Assembly: GCA_902524545.1 (NCBI GenBank)
Contig: CABZDW010000003.1
Location: 1-64,000, forward strand
Reading direction: 5' to 3'
Source: an uncultured Pelagibacteraceae bacterium
Lineage (GTDB): Bacteria; Pseudomonadota; Alphaproteobacteria; Pelagibacterales; Pelagibacteraceae
DNA length: 64,000 nucleotides
Part shown: piece after piece, positions 35,562 to 45,787 of the stretch
Position numbering within the stretch: position 1 is the first letter of the stretch
Layout: each line of letters starts with the position of its first letter
Notes under the pieces: model-generated
Database searches by the model: none
The model's input: the letters and a program-made list of their open reading frames with translations, nothing else
Told to the model about the DNA's origin: nothing
Made by a program: the position numbers and the translations under genes

Positions 35562-36295
35562 GGGAAAATCTAAACAAATCTCAAATTGAAAGATTTTCAA
35601 GACAATTAGTTCTAAAAAATATAGGTGCAAAAGGTCAAAAAAAAATTTTATCCTCTAAAATTTTAATCGTTGGTGTTGGGGGCTTGGGCTGCCCTGCTGC
35701 AGAAAATCTAGTGAGGGCTGGTATTGGGACTATTGGTCTTATCGATAATGATATCGTAAATCTTTCCAATATACATAGACAAAGCTTATTTACTTCTAAA
35801 GATATAAAAAAATCAAAGGTTAGTGTTGCTGAAAAAAAACTAAGAGAAATAAATCCATCTACCAAAATTAAAACCTACAAATCACGACTAGACGCAAATA
35901 ATATCGAAAAAGTAATTAAAGATTATGAAATTATAATTGATGGTTCAGATAATTTTAAAACTAAATTTTTAATTAATGATTACTGTATAAAATTAAAAAA
36001 AAAATTAGTGACAGGAGCAATTAGTAAATTTGATGGTCATGTATTTACATTTGATTTTAAGGATAAAAAAACAGCTTCTTTAAAAAGTTTCTACCAAGAG
36101 AATGAGATTTTAGATGACAACATAAATTGTGAATTTGAGGGAGTTTTAGGTACAACTGCATCAATTGTAGGAACAACCCAAGCAAATGAAGCATTAAAAA
36201 TGATTATGGAAATTGGTCAAAACTTAAAAAACCAAATATTAATTATAGATCTTTTAAATCTTAATTTTAGAAAAGTTAAATTTAATAAGAAATAA
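35558..36295 (+). CDS. HesA/MoeB/ThiF-family adenylyltransferase
   Basis: E1-like ATP-dependent adenylyltransferase (245 aa) that activates the C terminus of a ubiquitin-like sulfur carrier. The N-terminal [19 protein letters not shown] is typical of MoeB/ThiF. The nucleotide motif is [18 protein letters not shown], then [14 protein letters not shown]. The zinc-binding CXXC pairs common in MoeB are absent, so the exact partner (MoaD- or ThiS-like) is unclear. Start overlaps dut (ATGA). Confidence 0.88.
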   Translation: MRENLNKSQIERFSRQLVLKNIGAKGQKKILSSKILIVGVGGLGCPAAENLVRAGIGTIGLIDNDIVNLSNIHRQSLFTSKDIKKSKVSVAEKKLREINPSTKIKTYKSRLDANNIEKVIKDYEIIIDGSDNFKTKFLINDYCIKLKKKLVTGAISKFDGHVFTFDFKDKKTASLKSFYQENEILDDNINCEFEGVLGTTASIVGTTQANEALKMIMEIGQNLKNQILIIDLLNLNFRKVKFNKK

Positions 36296-36309
36296 GCCGT
36301 CGCTAAATA

Positions 36310-36750
36310 ATGAAAAAATTATATTTTTTAGTTTTAATCTGGATTTTTTTTCCATTTAAGGTTTTTGCAAATGAAACTTTCCTCTCATTAAAAAAAGATA
36401 AGGTAAATGTTAGATATGGTCCAGGATTCGAGTATCCTATTAAATATATATATAAAAAAATTAATTTACCTATAAAGCAGATTGATGAAAAAGAAAATTT
36501 TAAACGAATTATTGATCTTAAAAATAATAGTGGATGGATACATGTCTCTCAACTTAAAAAAGTAAATTCCATTATCCCTAAAACAGACAAAGTCTTATTT
36601 AGTAGACCGACAAATTTTTCAAAACCTTTAGCAAAAATAGAGAAGGGTAGGGTTTTGTTGATTCAAAATTGTAGCAAAAATTGGTGCAAAATAAAGACTG
36701 ATAATTTTAAAGGGTGGATTGAGTCAGAAAACACATGGGGTCGTAACTAA
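36310..36750 (+). CDS. SH3-domain periplasmic protein
   Basis: A 146-aa protein with a signal peptide (MKKLYFLVLIWIFFPFKVFANE, cut near residue 20) and two bacterial SH3-like repeats. KVNVRYGPGFEYPIKYIYKK with GWIHVSQL is the first; VLLIQNCSKNWCKIKTDNFKGWIE the second. Such proteins bind cell-wall or surface ligands. It ends the ubiE-to-SH3 run of plus-strand genes. Confidence 0.85.
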   Translation: MKKLYFLVLIWIFFPFKVFANETFLSLKKDKVNVRYGPGFEYPIKYIYKKINLPIKQIDEKENFKRIIDLKNNSGWIHVSQLKKVNSIIPKTDKVLFSRPTNFSKPLAKIEKGRVLLIQNCSKNWCKIKTDNFKGWIESENTWGRN

Positions 36751-36783
36751 TCTTTATTACCCTCTGTTTTATTTTATCGTAAA

Positions 36784-36963
36784 CTATTTTTGTTGCACAC
36801 AAACATCCTTGATTACTGGAACATTTGCACAATCTAAACATTTTGTTTTCTGAACAATGCAACCATCATCAAGAACTTCAACATCAACAATTTTATCACA
36901 CTTAGAGCAAGCTGAAGAAATTGTAAGTCCACATTTTTTACAATTATAATTTTCTATTTGCAT
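36784..36963 (-). CDS. Small zinc-ribbon protein, 59 aa
   Basis: ATG-started ORF of 59 codons with eight cysteines. Two pairs lie in the N-terminal half (CKKC and CSKC), and after a stretch of acidic and hydrophobic residues come Cys35, a CLDC pair and Cys55. This is the layout of a zinc ribbon or a duplicated one, and chance is unlikely to give it. No function can be named; relatives serve as nucleic-acid or protein adaptors. Two palindromes lie 34-92 bp upstream. Confidence 0.7.
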   Translation of the reverse strand: MQIENYNCKKCGLTISSACSKCDKIVDVEVLDDGCIVQKTKCLDCANVPVIKDVCVQQK

Positions 36964-36996
36964 ACAGAAAAAATAATCATAAAAAAACTTATTTCA

Positions 36997-37055
36997 ACAA
37001 TTATTCGTGCGAATGATTATTGTTAGCGTAGTTTTTTTGAGAATAATTATTATTC
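36997..37055. promoter_or_regulatory. Two palindromes upstream of the zinc-ribbon gene
   Basis: The first (36997-37023) has ATTCG-TG-CGAAT at its core with outer ACAAT/ATTGT arms, slightly offset. The second, GAATAATTATTATTC (37041-37055), is a perfect 7-1-7 palindrome sharing its ATAATTATTAT core with the box near the Irr-like gene. On the plus strand it is followed by GC and eight T, so a weak terminator is an alternative. Nothing else is visible between 36964 and 37080. Confidence 0.4.
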
Positions 37056-37080
37056 GCTTTTTTTTAGAAATTTGATTGAA

Positions 37081-37320
37081 TTATTTTGTGAATTTACTTG
37101 TCCACCATTTATCTAAAATGAAATACCAAATCGAGTTTGCAATTGGTTCAACAATAGCATCTGTTAGTGCAACACGAAAAGAAACATCTGCAACTAGCAT
37201 TAAGACTGTAATCGCAATTGCAAAATGTCCAATTGTATAAACTATGGTTCTAATAATAGAGCCTTTATTATTTTTATAAATATTATGAGATGCTTGAAAT
37301 ATGCCTTTTGTAATTTCCAT
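37081..37320 (-). CDS. DUF2061 membrane protein
   Basis: A 79-aa protein with two membrane segments (about residues 23-43 and 46-66). IIRTIVYTIGHFAIAITVL and the end SIWYFILDKWW fit the DUF2061 family, whose function is unknown. Its start overlaps the upstream oxygenase stop by one base, making it the third gene of the katG operon. Confidence 0.75.
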   Translation of the reverse strand: MEITKGIFQASHNIYKNNKGSIIRTIVYTIGHFAIAITVLMLVADVSFRVALTDAIVEPIANSIWYFILDKWWTSKFTK

Positions 37321-37916
37321 TAGTTTTTAAAAGGACTGTCAAGAACACAAGCCACAAGGTGTATTCTAGCCTGTTCACCTCCATTGAAAAAATTATGATA
37401 TTTTGTATTGTTTGTAATCCAAACTTTTCCGTCTGCTGGTAAGTGTTTAGCAACGTTTTCTATAACCATCGAACAACCTTTGTTAGTAATAATTGGAACA
37501 TGAAGTCTACATTCTGGATCTTTGTGCCAACTTAGAGTTGATCTAGGCTCTTTTAGCAAAAGCCTAACTCTTCCTAATTTAAATCTCTTTCCTAACGCCT
37601 CATAAACCTCTTTGAAATATGTCTTCTCAAATTCAGGTACTAATTTTGTGTATTTAGACTCATCTATATCAACATCTCTCGAAACCTCTTTTCCAGTATC
37701 GTCTGCTATTGTCCAATATTTTCCTCTAACATTATTACCATTAATAGAATTTTCATCATTTGGGATTTGATTAATTGATATTGCCCCAAAATGAGTTACA
37801 CCTGGAGACTTAAATCTTTTAATTTTTAAAATCTTATCTAGATCTGTTCTTAATCTATCGATGTCAAAGTTCAAATCTGGAACTTCGTAAAAATCATCAA
37901 AACTAACGATAGCCAT
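37320..37916 (-). CDS. Aspartyl/asparaginyl beta-hydroxylase-like dioxygenase
   Basis: A 198-aa member of the Fe(II)/2-oxoglutarate oxygenases of the Asp/Asn beta-hydroxylase family. The iron ligands appear as HKD in LSWHKDPECRLHVPI and His in NTKYHNFFNGG, and the 2-oxoglutarate Arg is in EQARIHLV. The target is unknown. It lies 27 bp downstream of katG and overlaps the DUF2061 gene by one base, so it probably acts in the same condition, for instance oxidative or iron stress (inference). Confidence 0.83.
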   Translation of the reverse strand: MAIVSFDDFYEVPDLNFDIDRLRTDLDKILKIKRFKSPGVTHFGAISINQIPNDENSINGNNVRGKYWTIADDTGKEVSRDVDIDESKYTKLVPEFEKTYFKEVYEALGKRFKLGRVRLLLKEPRSTLSWHKDPECRLHVPIITNKGCSMVIENVAKHLPADGKVWITNNTKYHNFFNGGEQARIHLVACVLDSPFKN

Positions 37917-37943
37917 ATAATTGTTATCTTTTATTTTTTTCGC

Positions 37944-40181
37944 TTAATTTAATTTAAGATCAAATCTATCTGCATTCATTACTTTTACCCATGCAGCTAT
38001 AAAATCATTAACAAATTTTTTACCCGAGTCTTCACAAGCATAAACTTCTGCAAGTGCTCTTAATTGGGAATTTGAACCAAAAATTAAATCAACTCTTGTT
38101 GCTCTCCATTTATTTTTTTGAGTTTTTCTATCTTTACCTAAAAAAGTTTGTTCAGATTTGTCTTCTTCTTTCCAAGTAGTATTCATATCTAATAAATTTA
38201 TAAAAAAATCATTGGTAAGTGTCCCAGGCTTGTTAGTGAAAACACCATGTTCTGAACCATCGTAGTTTGTGTCTAAAACTCTCATTCCGCCTATAAGCGC
38301 AGTCATTTCAGGTGCGGTCAGACCCATTAACTGAGCCTTATCAACTAATTTTTCTTCAGCTGAAACATTTGAAGCTCCTCCATTAAGATAATTTCTAAAA
38401 CCATCTGCTTGAGGTTCAAGAAGACCAAAAGAATTAACATCAGTCTGATCTTGTCTTGCATCTCCTCTGCCAGATGAAAAGGGCACATTAACTTTATAAC
38501 CAGCTTTTTTTGCAGCCATTTCGATACCAACGCCACCAGCTAATACAATTAAATCAGCCATCGTCACATCTTTAGTTTTGCTATCAAATTTACTTTTAAC
38601 TTTATTTAAAGCCTTAATAACTATCGATAATTTTTTCGGGTTATTAACTTTCCAGTTTTTTTGAGGTTCTAGCATTATTCTTGCACCATTAGCTCCACCT
38701 CTCTTATCTGAGCCTCTAAAAGTAGATGCTGAAGCCCATGCAGTAGAAACTAAATCTTGGATAGATATTTTTGATTTAGAAATTTTAGTTTTCAATTCTT
38801 TAATATCTTTTGATTTAAGTTTATATCTTGGTTTATCAATCGGATCTTGCCAAATTAATTGTTCTTTAGGAACATCACTGCCAAGATAACAAATTTTAGG
38901 GCCCATATCTCTATGAGTTAATTTAAACCAAGCCCTAGCAAATGCATCATGAAACTCTTTAGGGTTTTGATGAAAATGCTTAGTTATAGGTCCATAACTT
39001 GGATCAACTTTCATTGATATATCTGTAGTTTGCATCATTGGTGGATGAAACACGCCTTTTTGGTGTGCGTCTGGGACCATTTTAATCTTTTGACCATTTT
39101 TCTTCGGTGTCCATTGATGAGCGCCCGCAGGACTTTTCGTAAGTTCCCAATCATGATCATATAAACAATCTAAGTATCCCATATCCCACTTGATAGGATT
39201 TTGTGTCCAAGCGCCCTCTATACCGCTACTTATTGTATCAACTCCTTTTCCAGATTTATATCCACTATTCCATCCTGTAGATTGATCTTGAAGTCTTGAA
39301 GCTTCTGGGTCCAGTCCTTTGTATGACTCAGATGCTGCGCCATGAGATTTTCCAAATGTGTGTCCTCCAGCCACTAGTGCTGCTGTTTCATAATCATTCA
39401 TAGCCATTCTTCCAAATGTTTCTCTAATATCATGTGCTGCAAGTTTTGGATCTGGATTTGCATCTGGGCCTTGAGGGTTTACATATATCAAGCCCATATG
39501 TGATGCTCCTAACGGCTGTTCTAAATCTCTTGTACCGCTATATCGTTCTACACCCAACATTTCTTTTTCTGAGCCCCAGTAAATATCATCCTCTGGCTCC
39601 CAGATATCAGTTCTACCAGCCCCAAAGCCAAAAGTTTTGAACCCCATTGAGTCTAAAGCTACGTTCCCAACTAATATAAAAAGATCGGCCCATGAAATTT
39701 TGTTTCCATATTTTTTCTTAATAGGCCATAAAAGCAATCTTGCTTTGTCTAAATTTACGTTATCTGGCCAAGAATTTAGTGGAGCAAATCTTTGATTTCC
39801 TGTTCCAGCACCACCTCTACCATCGCCTGTTCTGTAAGTTCCTGCAGCGTGCCAAGCTAGTCGGATAAACAAGGGACCGTAATGACCATAATCAGCTGGC
39901 CACCAATCTTGTGAGTCTGTCATTAATTTTTTTAAATCTTTTTTTAAAGCCTTGTAATTAAGTTTTTTAAACTCTTTTGCGTAATTAAATTTCTTATCCA
40001 TAGGATTAGAGAGGTTAGAATGCTGACTAAGAATTTTAAGATTTAAACTATTTGGCCAGAAGTCTCTAACTGTTTGGCCTCTTCCTGCAGAAAATTTAGC
40101 AGGTGTTCCAGCTCCTGTGAAAGGACATTTGCTTAATTCATTAGCCTTAAAAGATTTGTTTTTAAAATTTTCTGTACTCAT
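37944..40181 (-). CDS. katG: Catalase-peroxidase
   Basis: Bifunctional heme catalase-peroxidase of 745 aa, destroying hydrogen peroxide. The distal site has [11 protein letters not shown] with Arg, Trp and His. The proximal His is in [14 protein letters not shown]. The Trp-Tyr-Met adduct of KatG proteins is represented by that Trp, the Tyr in LIYVNPQGP and the Met in IGGMRVL. Both peroxidase-fold halves are complete. A promoter with a palindrome lies directly upstream. Catalase is not generally part of SAR11 core genomes as I understand them, so this may be an accessory or lineage-specific gene. Confidence 0.97.
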   Translation of the reverse strand: MSTENFKNKSFKANELSKCPFTGAGTPAKFSAGRGQTVRDFWPNSLNLKILSQHSNLSNPMDKKFNYAKEFKKLNYKALKKDLKKLMTDSQDWWPADYGHYGPLFIRLAWHAAGTYRTGDGRGGAGTGNQRFAPLNSWPDNVNLDKARLLLWPIKKKYGNKISWADLFILVGNVALDSMGFKTFGFGAGRTDIWEPEDDIYWGSEKEMLGVERYSGTRDLEQPLGASHMGLIYVNPQGPDANPDPKLAAHDIRETFGRMAMNDYETAALVAGGHTFGKSHGAASESYKGLDPEASRLQDQSTGWNSGYKSGKGVDTISSGIEGAWTQNPIKWDMGYLDCLYDHDWELTKSPAGAHQWTPKKNGQKIKMVPDAHQKGVFHPPMMQTTDISMKVDPSYGPITKHFHQNPKEFHDAFARAWFKLTHRDMGPKICYLGSDVPKEQLIWQDPIDKPRYKLKSKDIKELKTKISKSKISIQDLVSTAWASASTFRGSDKRGGANGARIMLEPQKNWKVNNPKKLSIVIKALNKVKSKFDSKTKDVTMADLIVLAGGVGIEMAAKKAGYKVNVPFSSGRGDARQDQTDVNSFGLLEPQADGFRNYLNGGASNVSAEEKLVDKAQLMGLTAPEMTALIGGMRVLDTNYDGSEHGVFTNKPGTLTNDFFINLLDMNTTWKEEDKSEQTFLGKDRKTQKNKWRATRVDLIFGSNSQLRALAEVYACEDSGKKFVNDFIAAWVKVMNADRFDLKLN

Positions 40182-40214
40182 TTTTTTCCTATAAATTTGA
40201 TTGATTTTTGCTAG

Positions 40215-40241
40215 TTTATAACGGTTCTAAATAGGTGTCAA
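40215..40241 (-). promoter_or_regulatory. katG promoter with 17-bp palindromic operator
   Basis: On the minus strand TTGACA (40236-40241) is followed by -10 candidates TATAAA (15-bp spacing) or TAAACT (17-bp spacing). Covering the spacer and -10 is TTTATAACGGTTCTAAA (plus strand 40215-40231), in which 7 of 8 base pairs around the centre are symmetric. This is the form of boxes bound by Fur-superfamily dimers such as PerR and Irr, and a gene of that family lies next door. Confidence 0.6.
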
Positions 40242-40273
40242 TTGGTTAATAATGACGCTAAATTGATTAAAAA

Positions 40274-40672
40274 TCAGTCTTCGAGTTTAACTAGAACCTC
40301 AACAGATTTGATTCTCTTTCCGTTAATTTTTTTTTTAATATTTATAGGTCCTACATCAGAATTTTCTAGGTCAATTAGTCTTTGATCATTTAGATCATAA
40401 AAATGATGATGATCCGTAACATTTGTATCAAAGTAAGTCTGGTTTGAATTTATAGGTATCTGTTTTAAATAGCCTTTTTTTTCAAAAGCATGGACTGTGT
40501 TATAGACTGTTGCTAAGGAAATCTTATTATCTATCTTCTCTTTAATTTTATGCTCTAACTCGTTTATCGTGAAGTGGAATGTTTTTTCAGTATCAAAAAG
40601 TACTTTACATATTTGAAGTCTTTGTTTCGTGGGTCTTAATCCAGAATTTCTTAATTTATCTATATATTTCAC
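40274..40672 (-). CDS. irr: Fur-superfamily regulator, Irr-like
   Basis: A 132-aa winged-helix regulator. GLRPTKQRLQICKVLF is the start of the Fur-type DNA-binding domain and ISLATVYNTVHAFEKKGYL the recognition helix. DHHHFYDLN is the HHH heme/metal motif typical of alphaproteobacterial Irr. The CXXC zinc sites of PerR and classic Fur are absent; only one Cys is present. Irr next to fabA is a known alphaproteobacterial order. Gene product probably senses heme/iron or peroxide and controls katG downstream (inference). Confidence 0.85.
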   Translation of the reverse strand: MKYIDKLRNSGLRPTKQRLQICKVLFDTEKTFHFTINELEHKIKEKIDNKISLATVYNTVHAFEKKGYLKQIPINSNQTYFDTNVTDHHHFYDLNDQRLIDLENSDVGPINIKKKINGKRIKSVEVLVKLED

Positions 40673-40691
40673 AATTTAAGCGTATTGTTAG

Positions 40692-40706
40692 TTATAATTA
40701 TTATAA
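40692..40706. promoter_or_regulatory. PerR/Irr-type box between irr and fabA
   Basis: TTATAATTATTATAA is a perfect 7-1-7 palindrome that matches the Bacillus PerR consensus TTATAATNATTATAA at every defined position. It lies 20 bp upstream of the irr ATG and 60 bp upstream of fabA. A partly similar TTATAATTATATTAT follows at 40713. It is a likely autoregulatory site. In such AT-rich DNA chance matches must be considered. Confidence 0.5.
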
Positions 40707-40765
40707 ACTAATTTATAATTATATTATATGATAGCAAAATCAAGTAAATAAGAGTACTCAATTTT

Positions 40766-41266
40766 ATGAAAAAAAACTCTTACTCATATGATGAGCTAAT
40801 AAATTGTGGTGAGGGCAATCTATTTGGTCCAGGTAATGCTAAATTACCTCTTCCACCTATGCTTATGTTTGATAGAATTACAGAGATTAATGATAATAAA
40901 GGAGCTTTTAATAAAGGTTCAATAAAAGCGGAATTAGATATTAAAAATGACCTCTGGTTTTTTGATTGTCATTTTAAAAAAGACCCTGTTATGCCAGGAT
41001 GTCTAGGTTTAGATGCAATGTGGCAGTTAGTAGGTTTTTTTCTGGGCTGGCAAGGGAATCCAGGTAAAGGAAGGGCTTTGGGAGTTAGCACTGTTAAATT
41101 TACAGGAGAAGTTTTACAGACTGTAAAAAATGTAAGATATGAAATAGATATGAAGAAAATCATGTCGCCTGGTGGGACAACTGTCGGTCTAGCAAATGGA
41201 GTGCTGCTTGCTGATGAAAAAAAAATATACTCAGCAGACAATTTAAAGGTAGGATTATTTAAATAA
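40766..41266 (+). CDS. fabA: 3-hydroxyacyl-ACP dehydratase/isomerase FabA
   Basis: Hotdog-fold enzyme (166 aa) that dehydrates 3-hydroxydecanoyl-ACP and isomerises the product to start unsaturated fatty acids. The catalytic His is in [20 protein letters not shown] with the catalytic Asp following in [11 protein letters not shown]. Length is typical of FabA (about 170) not FabZ. Its stop overlaps the fabB start by one base. Confidence 0.96.
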   Translation: MKKNSYSYDELINCGEGNLFGPGNAKLPLPPMLMFDRITEINDNKGAFNKGSIKAELDIKNDLWFFDCHFKKDPVMPGCLGLDAMWQLVGFFLGWQGNPGKGRALGVSTVKFTGEVLQTVKNVRYEIDMKKIMSPGGTTVGLANGVLLADEKKIYSADNLKVGLFK

Positions 41267-42483
41267 TGAGAAGAGTTGTGATTACTGGTTTAGGTGTAGT
41301 TTCTTGTTTGGGTAATAATCAAGAGGAGGTATATCAATCTTTGTTAAAATCTAAACCAGGAATCTCTTTTGCTGAGGAATATAAGGAACACAATCTAAAA
41401 AGCCATGTTCACGGCAAGCCAAAAATAAAACTAGGAGATTATATAGACAGAAAAACAATTAGATTTATGGGGTCTGGATCAGCTTATAATTATATAGCTA
41501 TGAAAGAGGCAATTAATGACTCTGGGTTAGAGGAAAAGGATATAAGTAATTTTAAAACAGGAATTGTAATGGGATCAGGTGGGCCATCAATTGAAAACGT
41601 TATCTTAGCAGCAGATAAAACAAGAGCTAAAACTCCAAAATTAATGGGCCCTTTTATTGTTCCAAGAACAATGGCTAGCACAGCTTCAGCTACACTTGCT
41701 GTTCCTTTTAAAATCAAAGGAACTAATTATACTATGAGTTCTGCATGTGCAACGAGTGGTCATTGTATTGGAAATTCTATGGAATTAATTCAGATGGGTA
41801 AACAGGATATTATTTTTGCTGGTGGAAGTGAAGAAATTCATTGGGCGATGACTGCAATGTTCGATGCTATGACAGCGTTGTCGTCAAAATATAATGATAC
41901 TCCCGAAACTGCCTCAAGAGCTTACGATAAAACGAGAGATGGTTTTGTAATTGCTGGCGGTGGTGGAGTATTAGTGCTTGAAGAATATGAGCATGCTAAA
42001 GCACGAGGGGCTAAAATTTACGCAGAATTAACGGGTTATGGAGCAACATCCGATGGATACGATATGGTGGCTCCGTCAGGTGAAGGAGCAGTGCGTTGTA
42101 TGAAGATGGCTATGGCAACATCCAAAAATAAAATTGATTATATAAATACCCATGGAACTTCAACCCCAGTTGGTGATATTACGGAATTAAATGCTGTTAA
42201 AGAAGCTTTTGGGAATGAAATTCCAAAAATTAGTTCTACAAAATCATTATCAGGCCATCCGTTGGGAGCTGCGTCTGTTCATGAAGCGATCTATTGCTTA
42301 ATTATGATGAAAAATAATTTCATAGCAGGATCTGCTAATATAAATGAAATGGATGAAGAAGCAAAAAAATTTCCGATAGTTGCTCAAACAGAGACAGGGG
42401 TAAATTTAAATACTGTAATGTCCAATAGTTTTGGTTTTGGTGGAACCAATGCTGCTTTAATTTTTGAGAAAGTAAAATCATGA
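41266..42483 (+). CDS. fabB: Beta-ketoacyl-ACP synthase I
   Basis: Condensing enzyme (405 aa) for chain elongation of unsaturated acyl-ACP. Active-site Cys is in [13 protein letters not shown] near residue 162, and the two His are in [11 protein letters not shown] and [13 protein letters not shown]. The Lys in SSTKSLSGH is also present. It overlaps fabA by one base and fabI by four. Confidence 0.96.
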   Translation: MRRVVITGLGVVSCLGNNQEEVYQSLLKSKPGISFAEEYKEHNLKSHVHGKPKIKLGDYIDRKTIRFMGSGSAYNYIAMKEAINDSGLEEKDISNFKTGIVMGSGGPSIENVILAADKTRAKTPKLMGPFIVPRTMASTASATLAVPFKIKGTNYTMSSACATSGHCIGNSMELIQMGKQDIIFAGGSEEIHWAMTAMFDAMTALSSKYNDTPETASRAYDKTRDGFVIAGGGGVLVLEEYEHAKARGAKIYAELTGYGATSDGYDMVAPSGEGAVRCMKMAMATSKNKIDYINTHGTSTPVGDITELNAVKEAFGNEIPKISSTKSLSGHPLGAASVHEAIYCLIMMKNNFIAGSANINEMDEEAKKFPIVAQTETGVNLNTVMSNSFGFGGTNAALIFEKVKS

Positions 42484-43265
42484 GCTTAATGAAAGGTAAA
42501 AAAGGGGTGATAATGGGCGTTGCCAATGAAAGATCTATTGCGTGGGGTATTTCACAAAAACTTGCAGAAGCTGGAGCAGAATTAGCATTTACTTATTTAG
42601 GTGACGCACTTAAGAAAAGAGTAATTCCTTTAGCAGAAAAATTAAATTCAAAAATCACATTTAGTTGTGATGTTGAAAAAAAAAATGATGTAACAAAATT
42701 ATTTGAAGATGTTAAATCTCATTGGGGTAAAATTGACTTTGTGGTTCATGCCATTGCATTTTCAGATAAATCGGAATTGTCTGGAGAGTATTTAAATACA
42801 ACTAGAGAAAATTTCTTAAAAAGTATGTTAATTTCATGTTTTTCATTTACTGAAGTTGCGAAAGAGGCCTCTAAAGTAATGAAGAGGGGTGGAAGTTTAA
42901 TTACTTTAAGCTATGAAGCAAATAAAGCTATTCCAAATTACAATGTAATGGGTGTATGTAAAGCAGCATTAGAGTCTAGTGTTAAATACTTAGCTAGAGA
43001 TTTGGGCATAAAAGGTATGAGAGTTAATGCTATAAGCGCTGGGCCAATTAAAACATTAGCTGCTTCTGCTATAGGAGATGCAAAATTCCTTTATAAATGG
43101 AATGAAGATCATTCATTACTTAAAAGAAATGTGGACATTCAAGATGTTGGGAATTCCGCATTGTACCTTCTTAGTGATCTCGCCAATGGTGTTACCGGCG
43201 AAATTCACTACGTTGATGCTGGATATAACAAAGTTGGTATGCCAGATCCCAAAAATATTACATAA
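42480..43265 (+). CDS. fabI: Enoyl-ACP reductase (NADH)
   Basis: FabI (261 aa), completing each fatty-acid elongation cycle. [13 protein letters not shown] is the FabI-type nucleotide motif. The catalytic Y-X6-K is visible in [12 protein letters not shown], and an upstream SYEAN stands in the active-site region. GPIKTLAAS is the substrate loop. ATGA overlap with fabB makes the fabABI operon contiguous. Confidence 0.95.
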   Translation: MSLMKGKKGVIMGVANERSIAWGISQKLAEAGAELAFTYLGDALKKRVIPLAEKLNSKITFSCDVEKKNDVTKLFEDVKSHWGKIDFVVHAIAFSDKSELSGEYLNTTRENFLKSMLISCFSFTEVAKEASKVMKRGGSLITLSYEANKAIPNYNVMGVCKAALESSVKYLARDLGIKGMRVNAISAGPIKTLAASAIGDAKFLYKWNEDHSLLKRNVDIQDVGNSALYLLSDLANGVTGEIHYVDAGYNKVGMPDPKNIT

Positions 43266-43267
43266 TA

Positions 43268-43387
43268 TTAAAATCCACCCCGCCAATTGTTTTTATCACT
43301 GAACTGATCTTTCTCTTTTTTAGAGGTGGGTCTAAATAAGTAATAAATCACAAATACTACACAAATTATAAGTATAAATATCTCCAT
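43268..43387 (-). CDS. Small single-span membrane protein, 39 aa
   Basis: ATG-started ORF beginning 11 bp after the pnp stop on the same strand. It has an N-terminal hydrophobic segment (MEIFILIICVVFVIYYLF), a charged cytoplasmic tail rich in Lys, Asp and Asn, and an ending NNWRGGF. The membrane-anchor-plus-charged-tail layout and co-directional position suggest a true gene read through from pnp. Function unknown. Confidence 0.5.
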   Translation of the reverse strand: MEIFILIICVVFVIYYLFRPTSKKEKDQFSDKNNWRGGF

Positions 43388-43398
43388 AACTTTCAAAT

Positions 43399-45471
43399 TT
43401 ATTCAGCAACTTGTTTCATAGAAAGTTTAACTTTACCTCTATCGAAACCGATAACTTTGACTTTTACTTCATCGCCCTCTTTGACGATATCGGTTACTTT
43501 AGCCACTCTTTTAGGTGCTAGTTCTGATATATGGACAAGTCCATCTTGCTTTCCTAGGAAATTTACAAATGCACCAAATTCCATAATTTTCATAACTTTA
43601 CCTGAATAAATTTTATTCAGTTCAGCTTTTGCAGTGATATCTTTGATCATTTGCATGGCGGTATTTCTTGACTCTTCGTCTGGAGCAGCTACTGTAACAA
43701 CTCCTTCGTCATTAACATCCACTTTTGCACCTGATTTTTCAACAATTTCTCTGATAGTTGCTCCACCTTTTCCAATTACAGCAGCAATGTCTTTTTTATC
43801 AACAGTTACTTGTTCCATTTTTGGAGTATGCTTTCCAACATCAGATCTAGACTCACTTAAGGCTTTATTCATTTCACCCAAGATATGAATTCTTCCATCT
43901 TTGGCTTGTTTTAAAGCCTGCTCCATTATTTCAAAAGTTATGCCTGTGATTTTAATATCCATTTGAAGTGAAGTAATCCCGTCCTTAGTTCCAGCAACTT
44001 TAAAATCCATATCCCCTAAGTGATCCTCATCACCAAGAATATCTGATAAAACACTAAAATCATCACCCTCTTTAATTAAGCCCATAGCAATACCTGCAAC
44101 TGGTTCTTTTATTGGAACACCAGCGTCCATCAATGCTAGAGATGCTCCACAAACAGTTGCCATTGAAGAAGATCCATTTGATTCTGTTATCTCTGAAACA
44201 ATTCTAAATGTATATGGAAATGTCTCTTTTGAAGGTAGTGAAGAATTAATTGCTCTCCAAGCTAGTTTACCATGACCAATTTCACGTCTACCAGTTCCAA
44301 TTCTTCCAGTTTCACCAACTGAAAAAGGAGGGAAGTTATAGTGTAGCATAAATCTTTCTCTGTGCTGTCCATCCAAGCTTTCTAACCTTTGTTCATCATC
44401 AGAAGTTCCTAATGTAGTAATAACTATTGCTTGAGTTTCACCTCTAGTAAATAATGCAGAGCCATGGGTTCTTGGTAGGACACCAACTTCACATGAAATA
44501 GCCCTTACATCCGATAAACCTCTACCATCAATTCTATTTTTATTTTTAAGAATATCAGTTCTAACAATTGATTTTTCTAAATTTTTTAGTTGGCTGTTTA
44601 CATCAAGATCAGTATAGTTTTCGTCCTCTTCATAAAGTTTTTTTGCTTTATCTGTAATTTGCGAAATTTGGTTTGATCTATCTTGTTTATTTTTAGTTGC
44701 AAAAGCTTTTTTTAGTTCATCGGTAAATGTCGACTCTAGTTTTTTCTTAACTTCAGATAGATCTTTTTTCTCAACTTCCCATTCTGGTTTTCTACATTCT
44801 TTTGCTAGTTCTTCTATCATTTGAATTACTGGAACAAATCCCTCGTGTCCAAACTTAACAGCATTTAACATTTCTTCCTCTGATAAACCATTAGCTTCTG
44901 ACTCAACCATCAAAACAGCATCTTTAGTGCCCGCTACAACTAAATCTAAACTTGAGTTCTCTAATTCTGTTTTAGATGGGTTAAGAATATACTTGCCATC
45001 AACGAAACCTACTCTTGAGGCTCCCACTGGGCCCATAAATGGCATTCCAGAAATAGCTAATGCTGCTGATGAAGCGGTGATAGCTAAAATATCAGGTTGG
45101 TTTTCTTTATCATAAGAAATTACTGTTGGTAATAATTGCACTTCATTTTTAAATTCGTCTGGAAACAAAGGCCTTATAGGTCTATCAATTAATCTAGAGA
45201 TTAGTGTTTCACTCTCAGTTGGTCTTGCTTCTCTTTTAAAATATCCTCCAGGAATTTTTCCACCTGCATAATATTTTTCTTGGTAATTTACTGACAATGG
45301 GAAATAATCCATTTCAGGATTTACTTTCTTTGCTCCTACTACTGTTGCTAAAATAACTGTTTCACCGGATGTTGCTATGATTGCTCCATCTGCTTGTCTT
45401 GCTACTTTGCCTGTCTCTAAACTTATTTTTTTACCTGCTACTTCAATTTCCTTCTTATATACTTTAAACAT
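43399..45471 (-). CDS. pnp: Polynucleotide phosphorylase
   Basis: Phosphorolytic 3'-5' exoribonuclease of mRNA decay (690 aa). It has two RNase PH domains (first about 1-215, second about 310-540; signatures [17 protein letters not shown] and [16 protein letters not shown]), then a KH domain with [12 protein letters not shown] near residue 565, and a C-terminal S1 domain ([24 protein letters not shown]). It is the last large gene of the nusA-to-pnp run, next to rpsO as usual. Confidence 0.97.
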   Translation of the reverse strand: MFKVYKKEIEVAGKKISLETGKVARQADGAIIATSGETVILATVVGAKKVNPEMDYFPLSVNYQEKYYAGGKIPGGYFKREARPTESETLISRLIDRPIRPLFPDEFKNEVQLLPTVISYDKENQPDILAITASSAALAISGMPFMGPVGASRVGFVDGKYILNPSKTELENSSLDLVVAGTKDAVLMVESEANGLSEEEMLNAVKFGHEGFVPVIQMIEELAKECRKPEWEVEKKDLSEVKKKLESTFTDELKKAFATKNKQDRSNQISQITDKAKKLYEEDENYTDLDVNSQLKNLEKSIVRTDILKNKNRIDGRGLSDVRAISCEVGVLPRTHGSALFTRGETQAIVITTLGTSDDEQRLESLDGQHRERFMLHYNFPPFSVGETGRIGTGRREIGHGKLAWRAINSSLPSKETFPYTFRIVSEITESNGSSSMATVCGASLALMDAGVPIKEPVAGIAMGLIKEGDDFSVLSDILGDEDHLGDMDFKVAGTKDGITSLQMDIKITGITFEIMEQALKQAKDGRIHILGEMNKALSESRSDVGKHTPKMEQVTVDKKDIAAVIGKGGATIREIVEKSGAKVDVNDEGVVTVAAPDEESRNTAMQMIKDITAKAELNKIYSGKVMKIMEFGAFVNFLGKQDGLVHISELAPKRVAKVTDIVKEGDEVKVKVIGFDRGKVKLSMKQVAE

Positions 45472-45524
45472 TTCATTTCCATTTCTTTTCGTTTCGTTCC
45501 ATTTCGTTCTATCTATCTTGACTT

Positions 45525-45773
45525 CTACTTTCTCAAATTCAATTTCGACAGTACATTTTTGTAAGAATCCATCTTGTTTTTCTTAAGATATTCTAACAAT
45601 CTTTTTCTTCTATTTACCGCTCTCAATAATCCAACAGAAGAATGTTTGTCTTTCTTAAATTGTTTTATATGCTTAGAGAGAGTTTCAATTTTCTCTGTTA
45701 ACAAAGCAATTTGGACTTCTGAGGATCCAGTATCTTTATCGTGCATTGCTAGTTCTTGTATCTTTTTACTCAT
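45525..45773 (-). CDS. rpsO: 30S ribosomal protein S15
   Basis: Ribosomal protein of 82 aa binding the 16S central domain. [19 protein letters not shown] and the later [12 protein letters not shown] are S15 hallmarks. It is slightly shorter than the usual 88-89 aa, lacking some N-terminal residues. pnp lies 53 bp downstream, the standard rpsO-pnp pairing. Confidence 0.96.
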   Translation of the reverse strand: MSKKIQELAMHDKDTGSSEVQIALLTEKIETLSKHIKQFKKDKHSSVGLLRAVNRRKRLLEYLKKNKMDSYKNVLSKLNLRK

Positions 45774-45787
45774 TTTTTTTATTTTTC

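Noticed and set aside
45474..45524. Repeated TTTCGTTCC-like units between rpsO and pnp
   Set aside because: Degenerate pyrimidine-rich spacer repeats of a few bases; no symmetric or tandem structure strong enough to report.
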